DNA from: an uncultured Sphingomonadaceae bacterium
GTDB taxonomy: Bacteria > Pseudomonadota > Alphaproteobacteria > Sphingomonadales > Sphingomonadaceae
NCBI GenBank assembly: GCA_947501325.1
Contig: CANMVC010000002.1
Location: forward strand, 1,054,001 to 1,118,000
Length of the DNA: 64,000 nucleotides
Direction: 5' to 3'
Part shown: positions 53,721 to 62,231 of the stretch, piece after piece
Layout: each line of letters begins with the position of its first letter
Numbering within the stretch: the first letter of the stretch is position 1
Position numbers and translations under genes: made by a program
Notes under the pieces: model-generated
Seen by the model: the letters and a program-made list of their open reading frames with translations, nothing else
The model's database searches: none
Told to the model about the DNA's origin: nothing

Positions 53721-55673
53721 ATGAATGACGAACAAGATCCAAAGGAAAATCCGTGGATGAAAAGCATGCTCATATGGGCAGGCGTAATCGTCGCGCTGTT
53801 GTTGACGGTTTCTATGTTTGGTGCAGGCGCTGGCGCTGATGCCGGCGAGTCCATTAGCTATTCCTCTTTCCGCGCCAAGGTTGCGGAAGGCAGCGTTGAG
53901 AAAGTAGCGATCGCCCCGGACAAGATTACTGGTGAGATGACCAATGGCGACAGATTTACCACCACGCCGGTTGGTAATGACCCTAGCCTGGTCAAATTAC
54001 TGGATGAAAAAGGCGTGGAATATAGCGGTCAGGCTGAAGAAAGCCCAAGCATCTGGCAATATCTGCTGATCCAGTCACTGCCCTTCCTGCTCATTCTTGG
54101 TATTGCTTTCTTTGTTCTGCGCCAAATGCAAAAAGGCAGCGGATCCGGCGCGATGGGCTTTGGCAAATCCAAAGCAAAAATGCTGACCGAAAAGCAAGGC
54201 AAGGTAACATTCCAGGATGTCGCCGGCATTGACGAAGCGCGTGAAGAGCTGGAGGAAATCGTTGAATTTCTGAAAAATCCGGGCCGCTTTTCCAAGCTGG
54301 GTGGACAGATTCCCAAAGGCGCTTTGCTGGTGGGTTCTCCTGGTACAGGTAAGACATTGCTTGCCCGCGCTATTGCTGGCGAGGCTGGCGTACCGTTTTT
54401 CACCATCTCCGGTTCCGACTTTGTTGAAATGTTTGTCGGTGTCGGCGCTAGCCGTGTCCGCGACATGTTCGAACAAGCAAAGAAAAGCGCGCCATGTATT
54501 GTCTTTATCGATGAGATCGACGCCGTTGGTCGCCATCGTGGTGCAGGCCTCGGCAACGGTAATGACGAGCGCGAGCAAACATTGAACCAGCTCTTGGTTG
54601 AGATGGATGGTTTTGAAGCCAATGAAGGCATTATCATTATCGCCGCGACCAACCGTCCTGACGTCCTTGACCCTGCGCTATTGCGTCCCGGCCGTTTTGA
54701 CCGTCAGGTTGTCGTTCCCCATCCTGATATTGAGGGCCGCGAGAAAATTCTCGAAGTCCATATGAAGAAAGTGCCTCTGGCGCCCGATGTAAACGCTCGC
54801 ACTATTGCGCGCGGTACGCCTGGCTTCTCTGGTGCTGACCTCGCAAATCTCGTCAACGAAGCTGCCTTGATGGCCGCCCGCCGTGGCAAGCGTCTGGTTG
54901 CGATGGACGAGTTTGAAACAGCCAAAGACAAGGTCATGATGGGCACGGAACGCAAGTCCATGGTGATGACCGAAGACGAGAAGAAAATGACGGCCTATCA
55001 TGAGGCTGGCCATGCAATCGTTGCGGTTCACGAGCCTGCCTCTGACCCGATCCACAAGGCAACCATCATTCCACGTGGCCGCGCGCTGGGCATGGTTATG
55101 CGCCTGCCAGAGCGGGACAGCTACAGCTATCACCGCGATAAAATGCACGCGAACATGGCTGTATCAATGGGCGGACGTGTCGCCGAGGAAATTATCTTCG
55201 GCTATGACAAAGTCTCTTCCGGCGCCTCTGGCGACATTCAATATGCCACTAAGCTGGCCCGTGACATGGTCACGCAATGGGGTATGTCCGACGAAATGGG
55301 ACCGTTGCAATATGAAGAGGAGCAAGGCGAGACCTTCCTCGGTTATTCGCAATCGCAGCGCGCTCATATGTCCGACGAAACGGCCAAGAAAATCGACAGC
55401 GAAATTCGCGGTCTTGTTGATGCCGGCTATAATCGGGCGAAAGACGTGCTCACCAAGCATGAGGATCAACTTCACCTGCTGGCCAACGCGTTGCTTGAAT
55501 ATGAAACCTTGTCTGGTGATGAGATTGACTCATTGGTCAAGGATGGCAAATTTGAGCGGCCGGATGGAGATGTCGTCAAACCATCTTCCGTTCCAACGGT
55601 TGGGACATCGATACCCAAGGCCGGCAAGAAACGGAAAGGTCCTTTTGGTGATCCAAAGCCGCAAGGCGCGTAA
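53721..55673 (+). CDS. ftsH: ATP-dependent zinc metalloprotease FtsH
   Basis: Encodes 650 residues. Two membrane helices (about 12-34 and 112-132) flank a small periplasmic domain. The AAA domain has Walker [17 protein letters not shown], Walker [16 protein letters not shown], the pore loop near [25 protein letters not shown] and the second region of homology [20 protein letters not shown]. The zinc site is YHEAGHAIV, with a further acidic ligand in [13 protein letters not shown]. It degrades membrane and regulatory proteins. It is the last gene of cpoB - tilS - ftsH, with a terminator at 55731-55761. Confidence 0.97.
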   Translation: MNDEQDPKENPWMKSMLIWAGVIVALLLTVSMFGAGAGADAGESISYSSFRAKVAEGSVEKVAIAPDKITGEMTNGDRFTTTPVGNDPSLVKLLDEKGVEYSGQAEESPSIWQYLLIQSLPFLLILGIAFFVLRQMQKGSGSGAMGFGKSKAKMLTEKQGKVTFQDVAGIDEAREELEEIVEFLKNPGRFSKLGGQIPKGALLVGSPGTGKTLLARAIAGEAGVPFFTISGSDFVEMFVGVGASRVRDMFEQAKKSAPCIVFIDEIDAVGRHRGAGLGNGNDEREQTLNQLLVEMDGFEANEGIIIIAATNRPDVLDPALLRPGRFDRQVVVPHPDIEGREKILEVHMKKVPLAPDVNARTIARGTPGFSGADLANLVNEAALMAARRGKRLVAMDEFETAKDKVMMGTERKSMVMTEDEKKMTAYHEAGHAIVAVHEPASDPIHKATIIPRGRALGMVMRLPERDSYSYHRDKMHANMAVSMGGRVAEEIIFGYDKVSSGASGDIQYATKLARDMVTQWGMSDEMGPLQYEEEQGETFLGYSQSQRAHMSDETAKKIDSEIRGLVDAGYNRAKDVLTKHEDQLHLLANALLEYETLSGDEIDSLVKDGKFERPDGDVVKPSSVPTVGTSIPKAGKKRKGPFGDPKPQGA

Positions 55674-55730
55674 ACCAAAAGCATCTTTGGAAAATAATTC
55701 ATAATATATTCAGTCAGATAAAGACAAAAG

Positions 55731-55761
55731 GCTTTCTTCAGCAGTGAAGAAAGCTTTTTTT
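55731..55761 (+). terminator. Intrinsic terminator of ftsH
   Basis: GCTTTCTTCA (55731-55740) and TGAAGAAAGC (55745-55754) form a perfect 10-bp stem with a four-base loop, followed by seven T. The next start codon lies one base after the T-run. Confidence 0.93.
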
Positions 55762-55762
55762 C

Positions 55763-56134
55763 ATGAGAAAATTCCTCACATTTATCAGCAGCGCAATCAT
55801 GCTATCGATAGCAGGTCCCGCTGCCGCCATGCCAGTCTCCGAATTTTTGCCGAAAGCTGATAAGCTCATGAATGCCGGAATGGGCGCAATGTTTTCAAAA
55901 GACCGTAAACCGGTCATGGCTGAGATGAAAAAAGTGACCAATGGATATCGCGCCGATATTCAAGCGGCGCGCGCTGCCGGAAAAACACCTTCCAGCTGCC
56001 CAACAGCGAAGGGGAGAGGGAAACTCAACGGCAAGGAATTTGTTGCACATCTCAAAACCATTCCCGTCGCCCAACGCGATATGGAAGTAAAGACCGCTTT
56101 TCATGCTTTTATGAAAAAGAAATACCCTTGCTGA
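55763..56134 (+). CDS. Small exported protein of unknown function
   Basis: Encodes 123 residues. The signal peptide (MRKFLTFISSAIMLSIAGPAAA) confirms ATG 55763. The mature part has ADKLMNAGMGAMFSKDRKPVMAEMKKVTNGYRADIQAARAAGKTPSSCP and ends in KKKYPC; two Cys may pair. No known domain is recognised. The start lies right after the T-run of the ftsH terminator, so the only candidate ribosome binding site (GAAGAAAG) is inside the terminator's 3' arm. A separate promoter would have to lie upstream of or within the terminator. Confidence 0.75.
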   Translation: MRKFLTFISSAIMLSIAGPAAAMPVSEFLPKADKLMNAGMGAMFSKDRKPVMAEMKKVTNGYRADIQAARAAGKTPSSCPTAKGRGKLNGKEFVAHLKTIPVAQRDMEVKTAFHAFMKKKYPC

Positions 56135-56445
56135 TAGCGAAATATTAGTCTCCTTACGCTGGGAAAAAAGCGCTTTCCTACAGCTATGGTCCTGTGATAT
56201 TTTATGATGCCATAATGTTTTTCCAGCGGCTCTTTCTCAATTTCGGATATGCACGGCCCCACCCATTTTCGAAGATAGACGAAAATTTTTTCGATGATTC
56301 TGTGTATAATCGTATAAACTCAAGCAATCGCACCCCATCCGAAAAATAGCCAAACCACTGGGAAAGAACCCTTTTCGGGCGTGAATTGTGTGAACTTTGG
56401 ATCAGACCGCCTTGCGCCCTTCCCACTTAACTGCGACAAAAGCCC
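56135..56445. other. Intergenic region, nothing recognised
   Basis: About 310 bases of AT-rich sequence ahead of the hydroxylase gene. A 74-codon minus-strand frame (56202-56426) lacks a credible start, ribosome binding site or domain. The promoter for the next gene should be here. Confidence 0.3.
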
Positions 56446-57312
56446 ATGTCCTTTCTCGAACAATATGAAGCCATCATCAGGCTAGGCACGTTTGCAGGCA
56501 TATTCCTGATCATGGCGTTGCTAGAGATCGCTATGCCCCGCAAAAAACGGGTGCTCGGCAGGGGTAGTCGCTGGTTTACCAATATGTCCCTGGTACTCGT
56601 TGATACATTGGCGATACGCCTGATCATGCCGATATTGGCTGTCGGAATGGCCGATTATGCCGCGGGGCGCGGTTGGGGTTTGCTGGCATTGGTCGATCTC
56701 CCCATGTGGGTCGAAATCATCATCGCCTTTCTGCTGCTCGATATGCTGATCTATGCTCAGCATATCGGCTTTCACAAAATCCCGATCCTGTGGCGCATTC
56801 ATAAGGTCCATCATGCTGATCGCGATCTCGATGTCACCAGTGGCGCGCGCTTTCATCCCCTGGAAGCCGTTATTTCTATGGCCTACAAGCTGATCTGCAT
56901 CGCCCTGATCGGGCCCGCGGCTTTCGCGGTGTTCCTGTTCGAGGTCGTGCTCAACGCGGCATCAATGTTCAATCATGCCAATGTGCGATTGCCGCTTGGA
57001 TTGGACCGGCTCATGCGCTTTTTCATCGTGACCCCGGATATGCATCGTGTGCATCATTCTGTCCTCGAACGGGAAACCAACAGCAATTACAGCTTTTTCC
57101 TGACCATCTGGGACCGGCTGTTCCGGACCTATACTGCTCAGCCAGAACAGGGGCATGACGGAATGATTGTAGGACTGTCGGAATATCAGAATGATAAGCC
57201 TGCCAATCTGATTTGGAGCCTTTTCGTACCGTTTGCGCGCAAACCAAGCGCAGAAACAAAAACGGGCAGCAACTCTACCAAAGAGCGCCGCCCGATTTTA
57301 AAGTCAGAATAA
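56446..57312 (+). CDS. Sterol desaturase/fatty acid hydroxylase family protein
   Basis: Encodes 288 residues with several membrane helices. The di-iron His clusters of this superfamily are present: HIGFHKIPILWRIHKVHHADRDLD (H-x3-H, H-x2-HH), FNHAN and MHRVHHSVLERETNSNYSF, the last with HxxHH. Enzymes of this type hydroxylate or desaturate lipids such as carotenoids, fatty acids or sterol-like compounds; the substrate is not evident. The 3' end contains the rpoZ terminator (see 57255-57294). Confidence 0.9.
   Translation: MSFLEQYEAIIRLGTFAGIFLIMALLEIAMPRKKRVLGRGSRWFTNMSLVLVDTLAIRLIMPILAVGMADYAAGRGWGLLALVDLPMWVEIIIAFLLLDMLIYAQHIGFHKIPILWRIHKVHHADRDLDVTSGARFHPLEAVISMAYKLICIALIGPAAFAVFLFEVVLNAASMFNHANVRLPLGLDRLMRFFIVTPDMHRVHHSVLERETNSNYSFFLTIWDRLFRTYTAQPEQGHDGMIVGLSEYQNDKPANLIWSLFVPFARKPSAETKTGSNSTKERRPILKSE
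57255..57294 (-). terminator. rpoZ terminator inside the convergent hydroxylase coding sequence
   Basis: On the minus strand CGGGCGGC-GCTCT ... AGAG-TT-GCTGCCCG forms a long stem (57263-57276 / 57282-57294) followed by TTTTTGTTT. It lies about 31 bases after the rpoZ stop, within the last 20 codons of the hydroxylase gene. The plus side has only a weak T-run (ATTTTA). Confidence 0.8.
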
Positions 57313-57324
57313 AGCTTTAGACCG

Positions 57325-57672
57325 TTACCGCCGACCGTAATCGCCTGATACACCGGCACTACGCGGCGGAGCCGCAGCGGTTAAGCGCAGCGCTTCAGCA
57401 GACTGGCTGATCGAACCGATTTCATCCGGCGTATCGTCATCGTCAATCTGCACTTTTTGCAGCGACTGGACGAGGCTTTCTTCGAGATCTTTTGGTTTAA
57501 TGGTCTCTTCTGCAATTTCACGCAGCGAAACAACCGGATTTTTATCACGGTCGCGGTCGATCGTCAGTTCAGCGCCGCCAGAAATCTCGCGTGCACGCTG
57601 CGCTGCAAACAGGACCAAATCAAAACGATTGGTAACTTTATCAACGCAATCTTCAACGGTAACGCGAGCCAT
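57325..57672 (-). CDS. rpoZ: RNA polymerase omega subunit
   Basis: Encodes 115 residues from ATG 57672 with AGGAG before it; an in-frame start 13 codons upstream is not needed. [30 protein letters not shown] is the conserved omega core, followed by [21 protein letters not shown]. The C-terminal tail is longer and Pro/Ala-rich, as in other alphaproteobacteria. Omega helps assemble RNA polymerase and can form part of the ppGpp site. It is not linked to spoT here. Confidence 0.95.
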   Translation of the reverse strand: MARVTVEDCVDKVTNRFDLVLFAAQRAREISGGAELTIDRDRDKNPVVSLREIAEETIKPKDLEESLVQSLQKVQIDDDDTPDEIGSISQSAEALRLTAAAPPRSAGVSGDYGRR

Positions 57673-57807
57673 AAGGCGCTCCTGATTCTCTATAATTTGT
57701 GAAAGAAGCACTGCAACTAGGGATACCGCCCGCTTTTGTCAACAAATTGGATGGTCAAGCCAATCAGCTGCATAGCTTATCAATTGTCGGTTCCAAGCGA
57801 ATAATCT

Positions 57808-59046
57808 ATGCCACCAAACATGACAATATCCGCTTCCAGTCCTGTTTCGACCAATGCTCCGGCCCAAAAAAGCCATGATAGTGATTGGTTTGAAGTGGGA
57901 GACACTAAACTCAAATTAGTGCAACGGCCGAGTGACCGGCTGGCCGAGCTGTTTGACTTGGTCGAACAGGCCGAGCACTCTTTGAAGCTTTTTTACTATA
58001 TGTTCGAGGGCGATGATATCGGGCGAACTGTGCGAGATGCCTTGATCGCAGCCTGCCAACGTGGCGTCAAAGTCGAACTCATGGTCGACAGCTTTGGTTC
58101 CAATGGCGCGCCGAAAGGCTTTTTCGATCCGTTCAAACAGGCCGGCGGCCATTTCGCTATCTTCAGTCCGCGATTTTCGACCAGCTATTTTGTCCGAAAC
58201 CATCAAAAAATGATCATTTGCGACAGCCAAAGTGCAATGATCGGCGGTTTTAACATTGCTGATCAATATTTTGATCAGCATTCGCAGGACGAAGACAGCG
58301 ATAAAAACGAGACAAGTTGGGAGGATCTGGGGCTTATTATTCGCGGCCCGGAAGTGGCCAAGCTCGACAAATATTACGGTCAGCTCTCAGACTGGGTTTG
58401 CAAGAATAACGGGCATATTCGTTCTCTTCAGAAAATGGTGCGTCGCTGGGATGCCGGAGAAGGAAATTTCCGTTGGTTACTGGGCGGTCCCAGCAATCGC
58501 CTGAGCCGCTGGGCATGGGCTATCAAACGGGACCTCGAAAAAGGCAAGCGGCTTGATCTGGTCAGCGCCTATTTTTCGCCTGGACAGGGCATTTTGCGGC
58601 GTATTGCCCGCTTGTCAAAACGGGGTGGCCGGAACCGGCTTATTCTGGCCGGAAAGACCGACAATGCCGCGACCATCGGGGCAAGCCGGTTGCTTTATGG
58701 CTATCTGCTAAAGCGCGGCACTCTTATCTACGAGTATCAACCCAAGCGGCTGCATACGAAAATGGTGATCATCGACAATGCCGTCTATATTGGTTCCGCC
58801 AATTTCGATCTCCGCAGCCTGTTCATCAATGTGGAAATGATGGTGCGGATCGAAGATCAGACTTTTGCCGACCATGCACGCCTTTTGATGGACGACATGT
58901 GTGCAGCTTCCCTGCCGATTTCAAAAGAACTGCATAAGTCTCGCAGAGGCTTGATTAATCGTCTTCGCTGGGCCCTAGCCTATTTTGTTGTGAACATATT
59001 AGATTATACGGTAACCCGGCGGATCAACTTCGGCGTTAAAAAATAA
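57808..59046 (+). CDS. Phospholipase D-like protein (cardiolipin synthase type)
   Basis: Encodes 412 residues. Two HKD motifs are present: RNHQKMIICDSQSAMIGGFNIADQY (about residue 130) and RLHTKMVIIDNAVYIGSANFDLRSL (about 315). This arrangement, with EHSLKLFYYMFEGDDIGRTVRDALI near the start, fits bacterial cardiolipin synthases of the ClsB type that lack N-terminal membrane helices; the basic C-terminus may bind the membrane. Substrate specificity is inferred. Confidence 0.85.
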   Translation: MPPNMTISASSPVSTNAPAQKSHDSDWFEVGDTKLKLVQRPSDRLAELFDLVEQAEHSLKLFYYMFEGDDIGRTVRDALIAACQRGVKVELMVDSFGSNGAPKGFFDPFKQAGGHFAIFSPRFSTSYFVRNHQKMIICDSQSAMIGGFNIADQYFDQHSQDEDSDKNETSWEDLGLIIRGPEVAKLDKYYGQLSDWVCKNNGHIRSLQKMVRRWDAGEGNFRWLLGGPSNRLSRWAWAIKRDLEKGKRLDLVSAYFSPGQGILRRIARLSKRGGRNRLILAGKTDNAATIGASRLLYGYLLKRGTLIYEYQPKRLHTKMVIIDNAVYIGSANFDLRSLFINVEMMVRIEDQTFADHARLLMDDMCAASLPISKELHKSRRGLINRLRWALAYFVVNILDYTVTRRINFGVKK

Positions 59047-59203
59047 TCAACGCATTTCGTCGTACACTCAGAATCGTTCATCGCAAACATCGGTTTTGGC
59101 TCTGTTCAGGCACAATCCTGTACTTAGAGAGATAGCTTGTAGTTAATATTCCGGACAAATTCTTCTGGCCGATATTATCTAAACAGGGAACGGTAGTTAG
59201 TTT

Positions 59204-60298
59204 ATGACTTTTGTGCGTTTTATAATCATTTTGTTCTGCGTTAGCATAGCCACCGGCTGTGTTGCCCCGTCACAAGGGCGGCCTGTTGTTTCGAATGAAC
59301 CGAGAGAGCCGCAACGGCCACGCTATGATAATGCCCCACCGGCAAAGGTGAATACGCCTTCGCGAAATCGCGTTGACCCAGCGCTCGAACGGGAAATTGC
59401 CGATTTGTGGCGCAGTTTCCCCGGCAAAACCGGTATTGCGATAAAAAGCATCAATGGCGGCTGGAGCATAGGACATCGCGCAGACGAGAATTTCCCGCAG
59501 CAAAGCGTCTCAAAACTATGGGTCGCCATGGCTCTGCTTGAGAAGGTAGATCAGGGGCGCGTTTCTCTTTCGGACTCAATTCAGATTGGTCCGGATGATC
59601 TCACATTATTCTATCAACCGATGGCTGCAGAAGTTAAGCGCAACGGCAGCGTCATAAAAAGCGTGTACACGTTATTGGAAAGGGCTCTGGCCTATAGTGA
59701 TAACACTGCCAATGATGCGCTGCTCCGGCATGCTGGCGGACCGGATGCGGTTAATGATTTCATTCGCCGCCAAGGCCTGGGGAAAATTAAATTCGGTCCT
59801 GGTGAACGTTTGATGCAAAGCCAGATTGCAGGGCTCAAATGGAACCAAAACCTGTCGCAAGGTCGCAAATTCTACACGGCCCGCGCAAATTTGCCAATTG
59901 AGACACGGCGTAAGGCACTGGCCAATTACCTGGCCGATCCCATAGACGGGGCCAGCCCGGGAGCGATTGTCGGCGCGCTTGATCAACTCGCTCGCGGCGA
60001 ATTGCTGTCTCCAAACTCTACGCAGTTGCTGCAGTCTATTTTAAAACGGACCCGCAGCGGACCAAACCGATTGAAGGCCGGCGTACCGGCTGGATGGGAA
60101 TTTCTTCACAAAACCGGCACAGGTCAGGTTTTGGGGGCCGTATCAACCGGCTATAATGATGTTGGCATCATGACGGCTCCGGACGGAAGCCGGTATGCTG
60201 TGGCAGTGATGCTGGGTGACACAACCGCCTCCATTCCGGAGCGCATGCGACTAATGCAGTCAGTAACACGGGCTATAGGGCGCTATCACCGGCGGTGA
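59204..60298 (+). CDS. Lipoprotein serine hydrolase, beta-lactamase/DD-peptidase fold
   Basis: Encodes 364 residues. The N-terminus is a lipoprotein signal with lipobox IATGC (Cys about 19). The penicillin-recognising fold has the S-x-x-K in QQSVSKLWVAMALL, SDN in ALAYSDNTANDAL and KTG in FLHKTGTGQVLG. I cannot find the class A Glu-x-x-Leu-Asn of the omega loop in the expected place, so deacylation as a true beta-lactamase is doubtful. A cell-wall peptidase or esterase role is possible. Confidence 0.82.
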   Translation: MTFVRFIIILFCVSIATGCVAPSQGRPVVSNEPREPQRPRYDNAPPAKVNTPSRNRVDPALEREIADLWRSFPGKTGIAIKSINGGWSIGHRADENFPQQSVSKLWVAMALLEKVDQGRVSLSDSIQIGPDDLTLFYQPMAAEVKRNGSVIKSVYTLLERALAYSDNTANDALLRHAGGPDAVNDFIRRQGLGKIKFGPGERLMQSQIAGLKWNQNLSQGRKFYTARANLPIETRRKALANYLADPIDGASPGAIVGALDQLARGELLSPNSTQLLQSILKRTRSGPNRLKAGVPAGWEFLHKTGTGQVLGAVSTGYNDVGIMTAPDGSRYAVAVMLGDTTASIPERMRLMQSVTRAIGRYHRR

Positions 60299-60328
60299 CC
60301 GCTTAAATCTGGGATATCCAGATTAAAT

Positions 60329-60517
60329 TCACTGGGCCGCATCCGTTTCTTTGGCAACATCTTCCGGTCGCACATTGCGTTCGTCGAGCATTTCGGCTGC
60401 TTCGTCCAGAGCCTTGGCCTCACCAACCGTAACGCCACCTGGACCAGGATCGTTTTGAGCGGGACCGCAAGCTGCTAATGACAATAGACCTAAACAGATA
60501 GCAATTTGTTTCATCAT
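60329..60517 (-). CDS. Small lipoprotein
   Basis: Encodes 62 residues; GGAAGG lies about 10 bases upstream and two ATG codons are adjacent. The lipobox LAACG places the lipidated Cys at about 17. The mature part is short, acidic and helical (EAKALDEAAEMLDERNVRPEDVAKETD). No function known. Confidence 0.7.
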   Translation of the reverse strand: MMKQIAICLGLLSLAACGPAQNDPGPGGVTVGEAKALDEAAEMLDERNVRPEDVAKETDAAQ

Positions 60518-60584
60518 ATTTCGGTACCTTCCAAACCAAGTAGATTATGCAAAATTGCTTAAAGCAGAAACAATTCTTGAAGAC

Positions 60585-60614
60585 AAAAAAAGGGCCGCCA
60601 AAAAGGCAGCCCTT
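60585..60614 (-). terminator. Intrinsic terminator of the Ala-rich lipoprotein gene
   Basis: AAGGGCTGCC and GGCGGCCCTT (minus strand) form a 10-bp stem with one G-T pair and a five-T loop, followed by seven T. It lies about 20 bases after the stop at 60636. Confidence 0.9.
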
Positions 60615-60635
60615 TTCCAAATATATCAAAAAGAC

Positions 60636-60974
60636 TTATTCAACTGCACGTTTTGCAGCATCTGCGCCTTTGTCGATCATGTCATTTGCAGCGTCCTTAG
60701 CAGCATCTGCGGCAGAACCGGCAGCATCTGCAGCGGAATCAGCAGCTTCGGCTGCAGCTTCACCAGCTTCTTCGGTTGCTTCAGCAGCAGCTTCGCCCAT
60801 GGCATCTGCAGAACCTTCAGCAGCAGTCATCGCGTCATCAGCAGCTTCTTCAGCCGTTGCTTCTGTACCTTCTACAGCTTCTTCAGCACCAGCTTCTGCA
60901 TTTTCAGCAGCGCCGGAACAAGCAGCCAAGCCGAGCCCGGCTGCAAGAACGATAGATGTTGTAACTTTTTTCAT
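60636..60974 (-). CDS. Ala/Glu-rich lipoprotein with LEA-like repeats
   Basis: Encodes 112 residues. The signal ends in the lipobox LAACS (Cys about 19). Nearly all the rest is Ala, Glu and Asp in loose repeats (EAAAEATEEAG, DAAGSAADAAKDAAND), predicted to be a long amphipathic helix like Lpp or late-embryogenesis-abundant proteins. It may serve as a spacer to the cell wall or a stress protectant. It has its own terminator, so it probably is an abundant separate transcript. Confidence 0.75.
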   Translation of the reverse strand: MKKVTTSIVLAAGLGLAACSGAAENAEAGAEEAVEGTEATAEEAADDAMTAAEGSADAMGEAAAEATEEAGEAAAEAADSAADAAGSAADAAKDAANDMIDKGADAAKRAVE

Positions 60975-61167
60975 TGGGTAAACCTTTTACTTTTCCTCAA
61001 AAAACCAAGCAAACAGCTGATAAACTCCCTCAATCTGCTCGCGGTTCGGAGCTTTACCTCTGTCGAAAAAGGATAGCAATGGCGAACATTCTTACCCTAT
61101 GATCCTTTGAGACTTTTTTTTGTAACATTTTGAAAAACGAAGATTCAAAGCAAGCAAATCTAATGGA

Positions 61168-61205
61168 TTGACTGCATATAAAGAATTCTTTATATGTGCG
61201 CTGCA
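61168..61205 (+). promoter_or_regulatory. Promoter with overlapping 22-bp palindromic operator
   Basis: TTGACT (61168-61173), 17 bases, then TATATG (61191-61196) makes a good sigma70-type promoter. The perfect palindrome CATATAAAGAA/TTCTTTATATG (61175-61196) covers the spacer and -10. The predicted start of transcription (about 61203) is within a few bases of the ATG at 61206. The ArsR-type regulator encoded downstream is the obvious candidate to bind. Confidence 0.8.
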
Positions 61206-62231
61206 ATGAACGATATCCTGACCATTTTTAGAGCCTTGGCCGATCCCACGCGGATTCGAATCATGCTGCTGCTGCTCAAAATGGAGCTCGCTGTCGGCGA
61301 GCTGGCGCAAATTCTGGACCAAAGCCAACCACGCATCTCTCGCCATATCAGGATTTTGGACGAAGCGGGCCTCGCCGAGCGCCGCAAAGAGGGTAGCTGG
61401 GTTTTCCTACGCCCCGGACAGTCCGCAGCGCTGGATGTCCTGCGCCGGCTTTTCCGTTCCGACGACGTGATATCATCGGAACAAGCCATTAGTGATCAAG
61501 CGCAATTATCGCTCGTCCGAAAAGCGCGGGCCGAGATGGCGGAACGCTATTTTGAGGCACATGCAGAAGAATGGGACGCCATCCGCTCCCTTCACCTGCC
61601 GGAAGACGATGTGGAACAGGCAATGCTGGCACTGCTCAAAGATGTTAATCTAGGGCATATGCTCGACATCGGAACGGGCACCGGCCGGATGGTCGAACTT
61701 TTCGGACCAAATTCTGAAAAAGTAACGGCATTGGATAAAAGCCCCGAGATGCTGCGGCTGGCTCGGGCAAAACTATTGGGCAATGAATCAGATAAGACCG
61801 ATCAGGCGGCCTTGGCACGAAAAACCGAGTTGAAATTGGGTGATTTTAATAATTTACCTCTCAATGACAACCAAATTGACAGCGTATTACTGCATCAGGT
61901 CCTGCATTATGCCCAGCATCCCGAGGCCGTTCTAATGGAAGTATCAAGGGTTGTGCGAGAGGGCGGAACAATCATGATCACCGACTTTGCTCCGCATGAT
62001 CACGAGGAATTACGAACCGCTCATGCGCACGCCAGGCTTGGTTTTTCTGATGACAGCATGAAGCGCTGGTTCACAGCTTCACAGATAGACATGGTGCAGA
62101 GCCGGACGCTGGATGGCGGCAAGCTGACCGTCAAAATTTGGGTGGGACGCAAGTCAGGTCTATCTCAAATTCATCCCGGCAGCGACGCCGCGTCAACCTC
62201 CAATATACTCCGAAAAAGAGCTTCCCTATGA
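61206..62231 (+). CDS. ArsR-family regulator fused to a SAM-dependent methyltransferase
   Basis: Encodes 341 residues from ATG 61206; an earlier ATG (61194) lies inside the operator and -10 element and is less likely. The N-terminal winged helix (about 1-90; IFRALADPTRIRIMLLLLKMELAVGELAQILDQSQPRISRHIRIL) is ArsR-type without the metal-binding ELCVCDL motif. The C-terminal part has the SAM motif HMLDIGTGTGRMVELFG and a later VLHQVLHYAQHPEAVLMEVSRVVREGGTIMITDF. Such fusions head metF/metH operons in alphaproteobacteria and resemble SahR, which senses S-adenosylhomocysteine. Overlaps metF by four bases. Confidence 0.88.
   Translation: MNDILTIFRALADPTRIRIMLLLLKMELAVGELAQILDQSQPRISRHIRILDEAGLAERRKEGSWVFLRPGQSAALDVLRRLFRSDDVISSEQAISDQAQLSLVRKARAEMAERYFEAHAEEWDAIRSLHLPEDDVEQAMLALLKDVNLGHMLDIGTGTGRMVELFGPNSEKVTALDKSPEMLRLARAKLLGNESDKTDQAALARKTELKLGDFNNLPLNDNQIDSVLLHQVLHYAQHPEAVLMEVSRVVREGGTIMITDFAPHDHEELRTAHAHARLGFSDDSMKRWFTASQIDMVQSRTLDGGKLTVKIWVGRKSGLSQIHPGSDAASTSNILRKRASL

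Noticed and set aside
60555-61076. 173-codon plus-strand Ser/Cys/Phe-rich frame
   Set aside because: It is the complement of the Ala/Glu-rich lipoprotein gene; its repeats merely mirror that gene.
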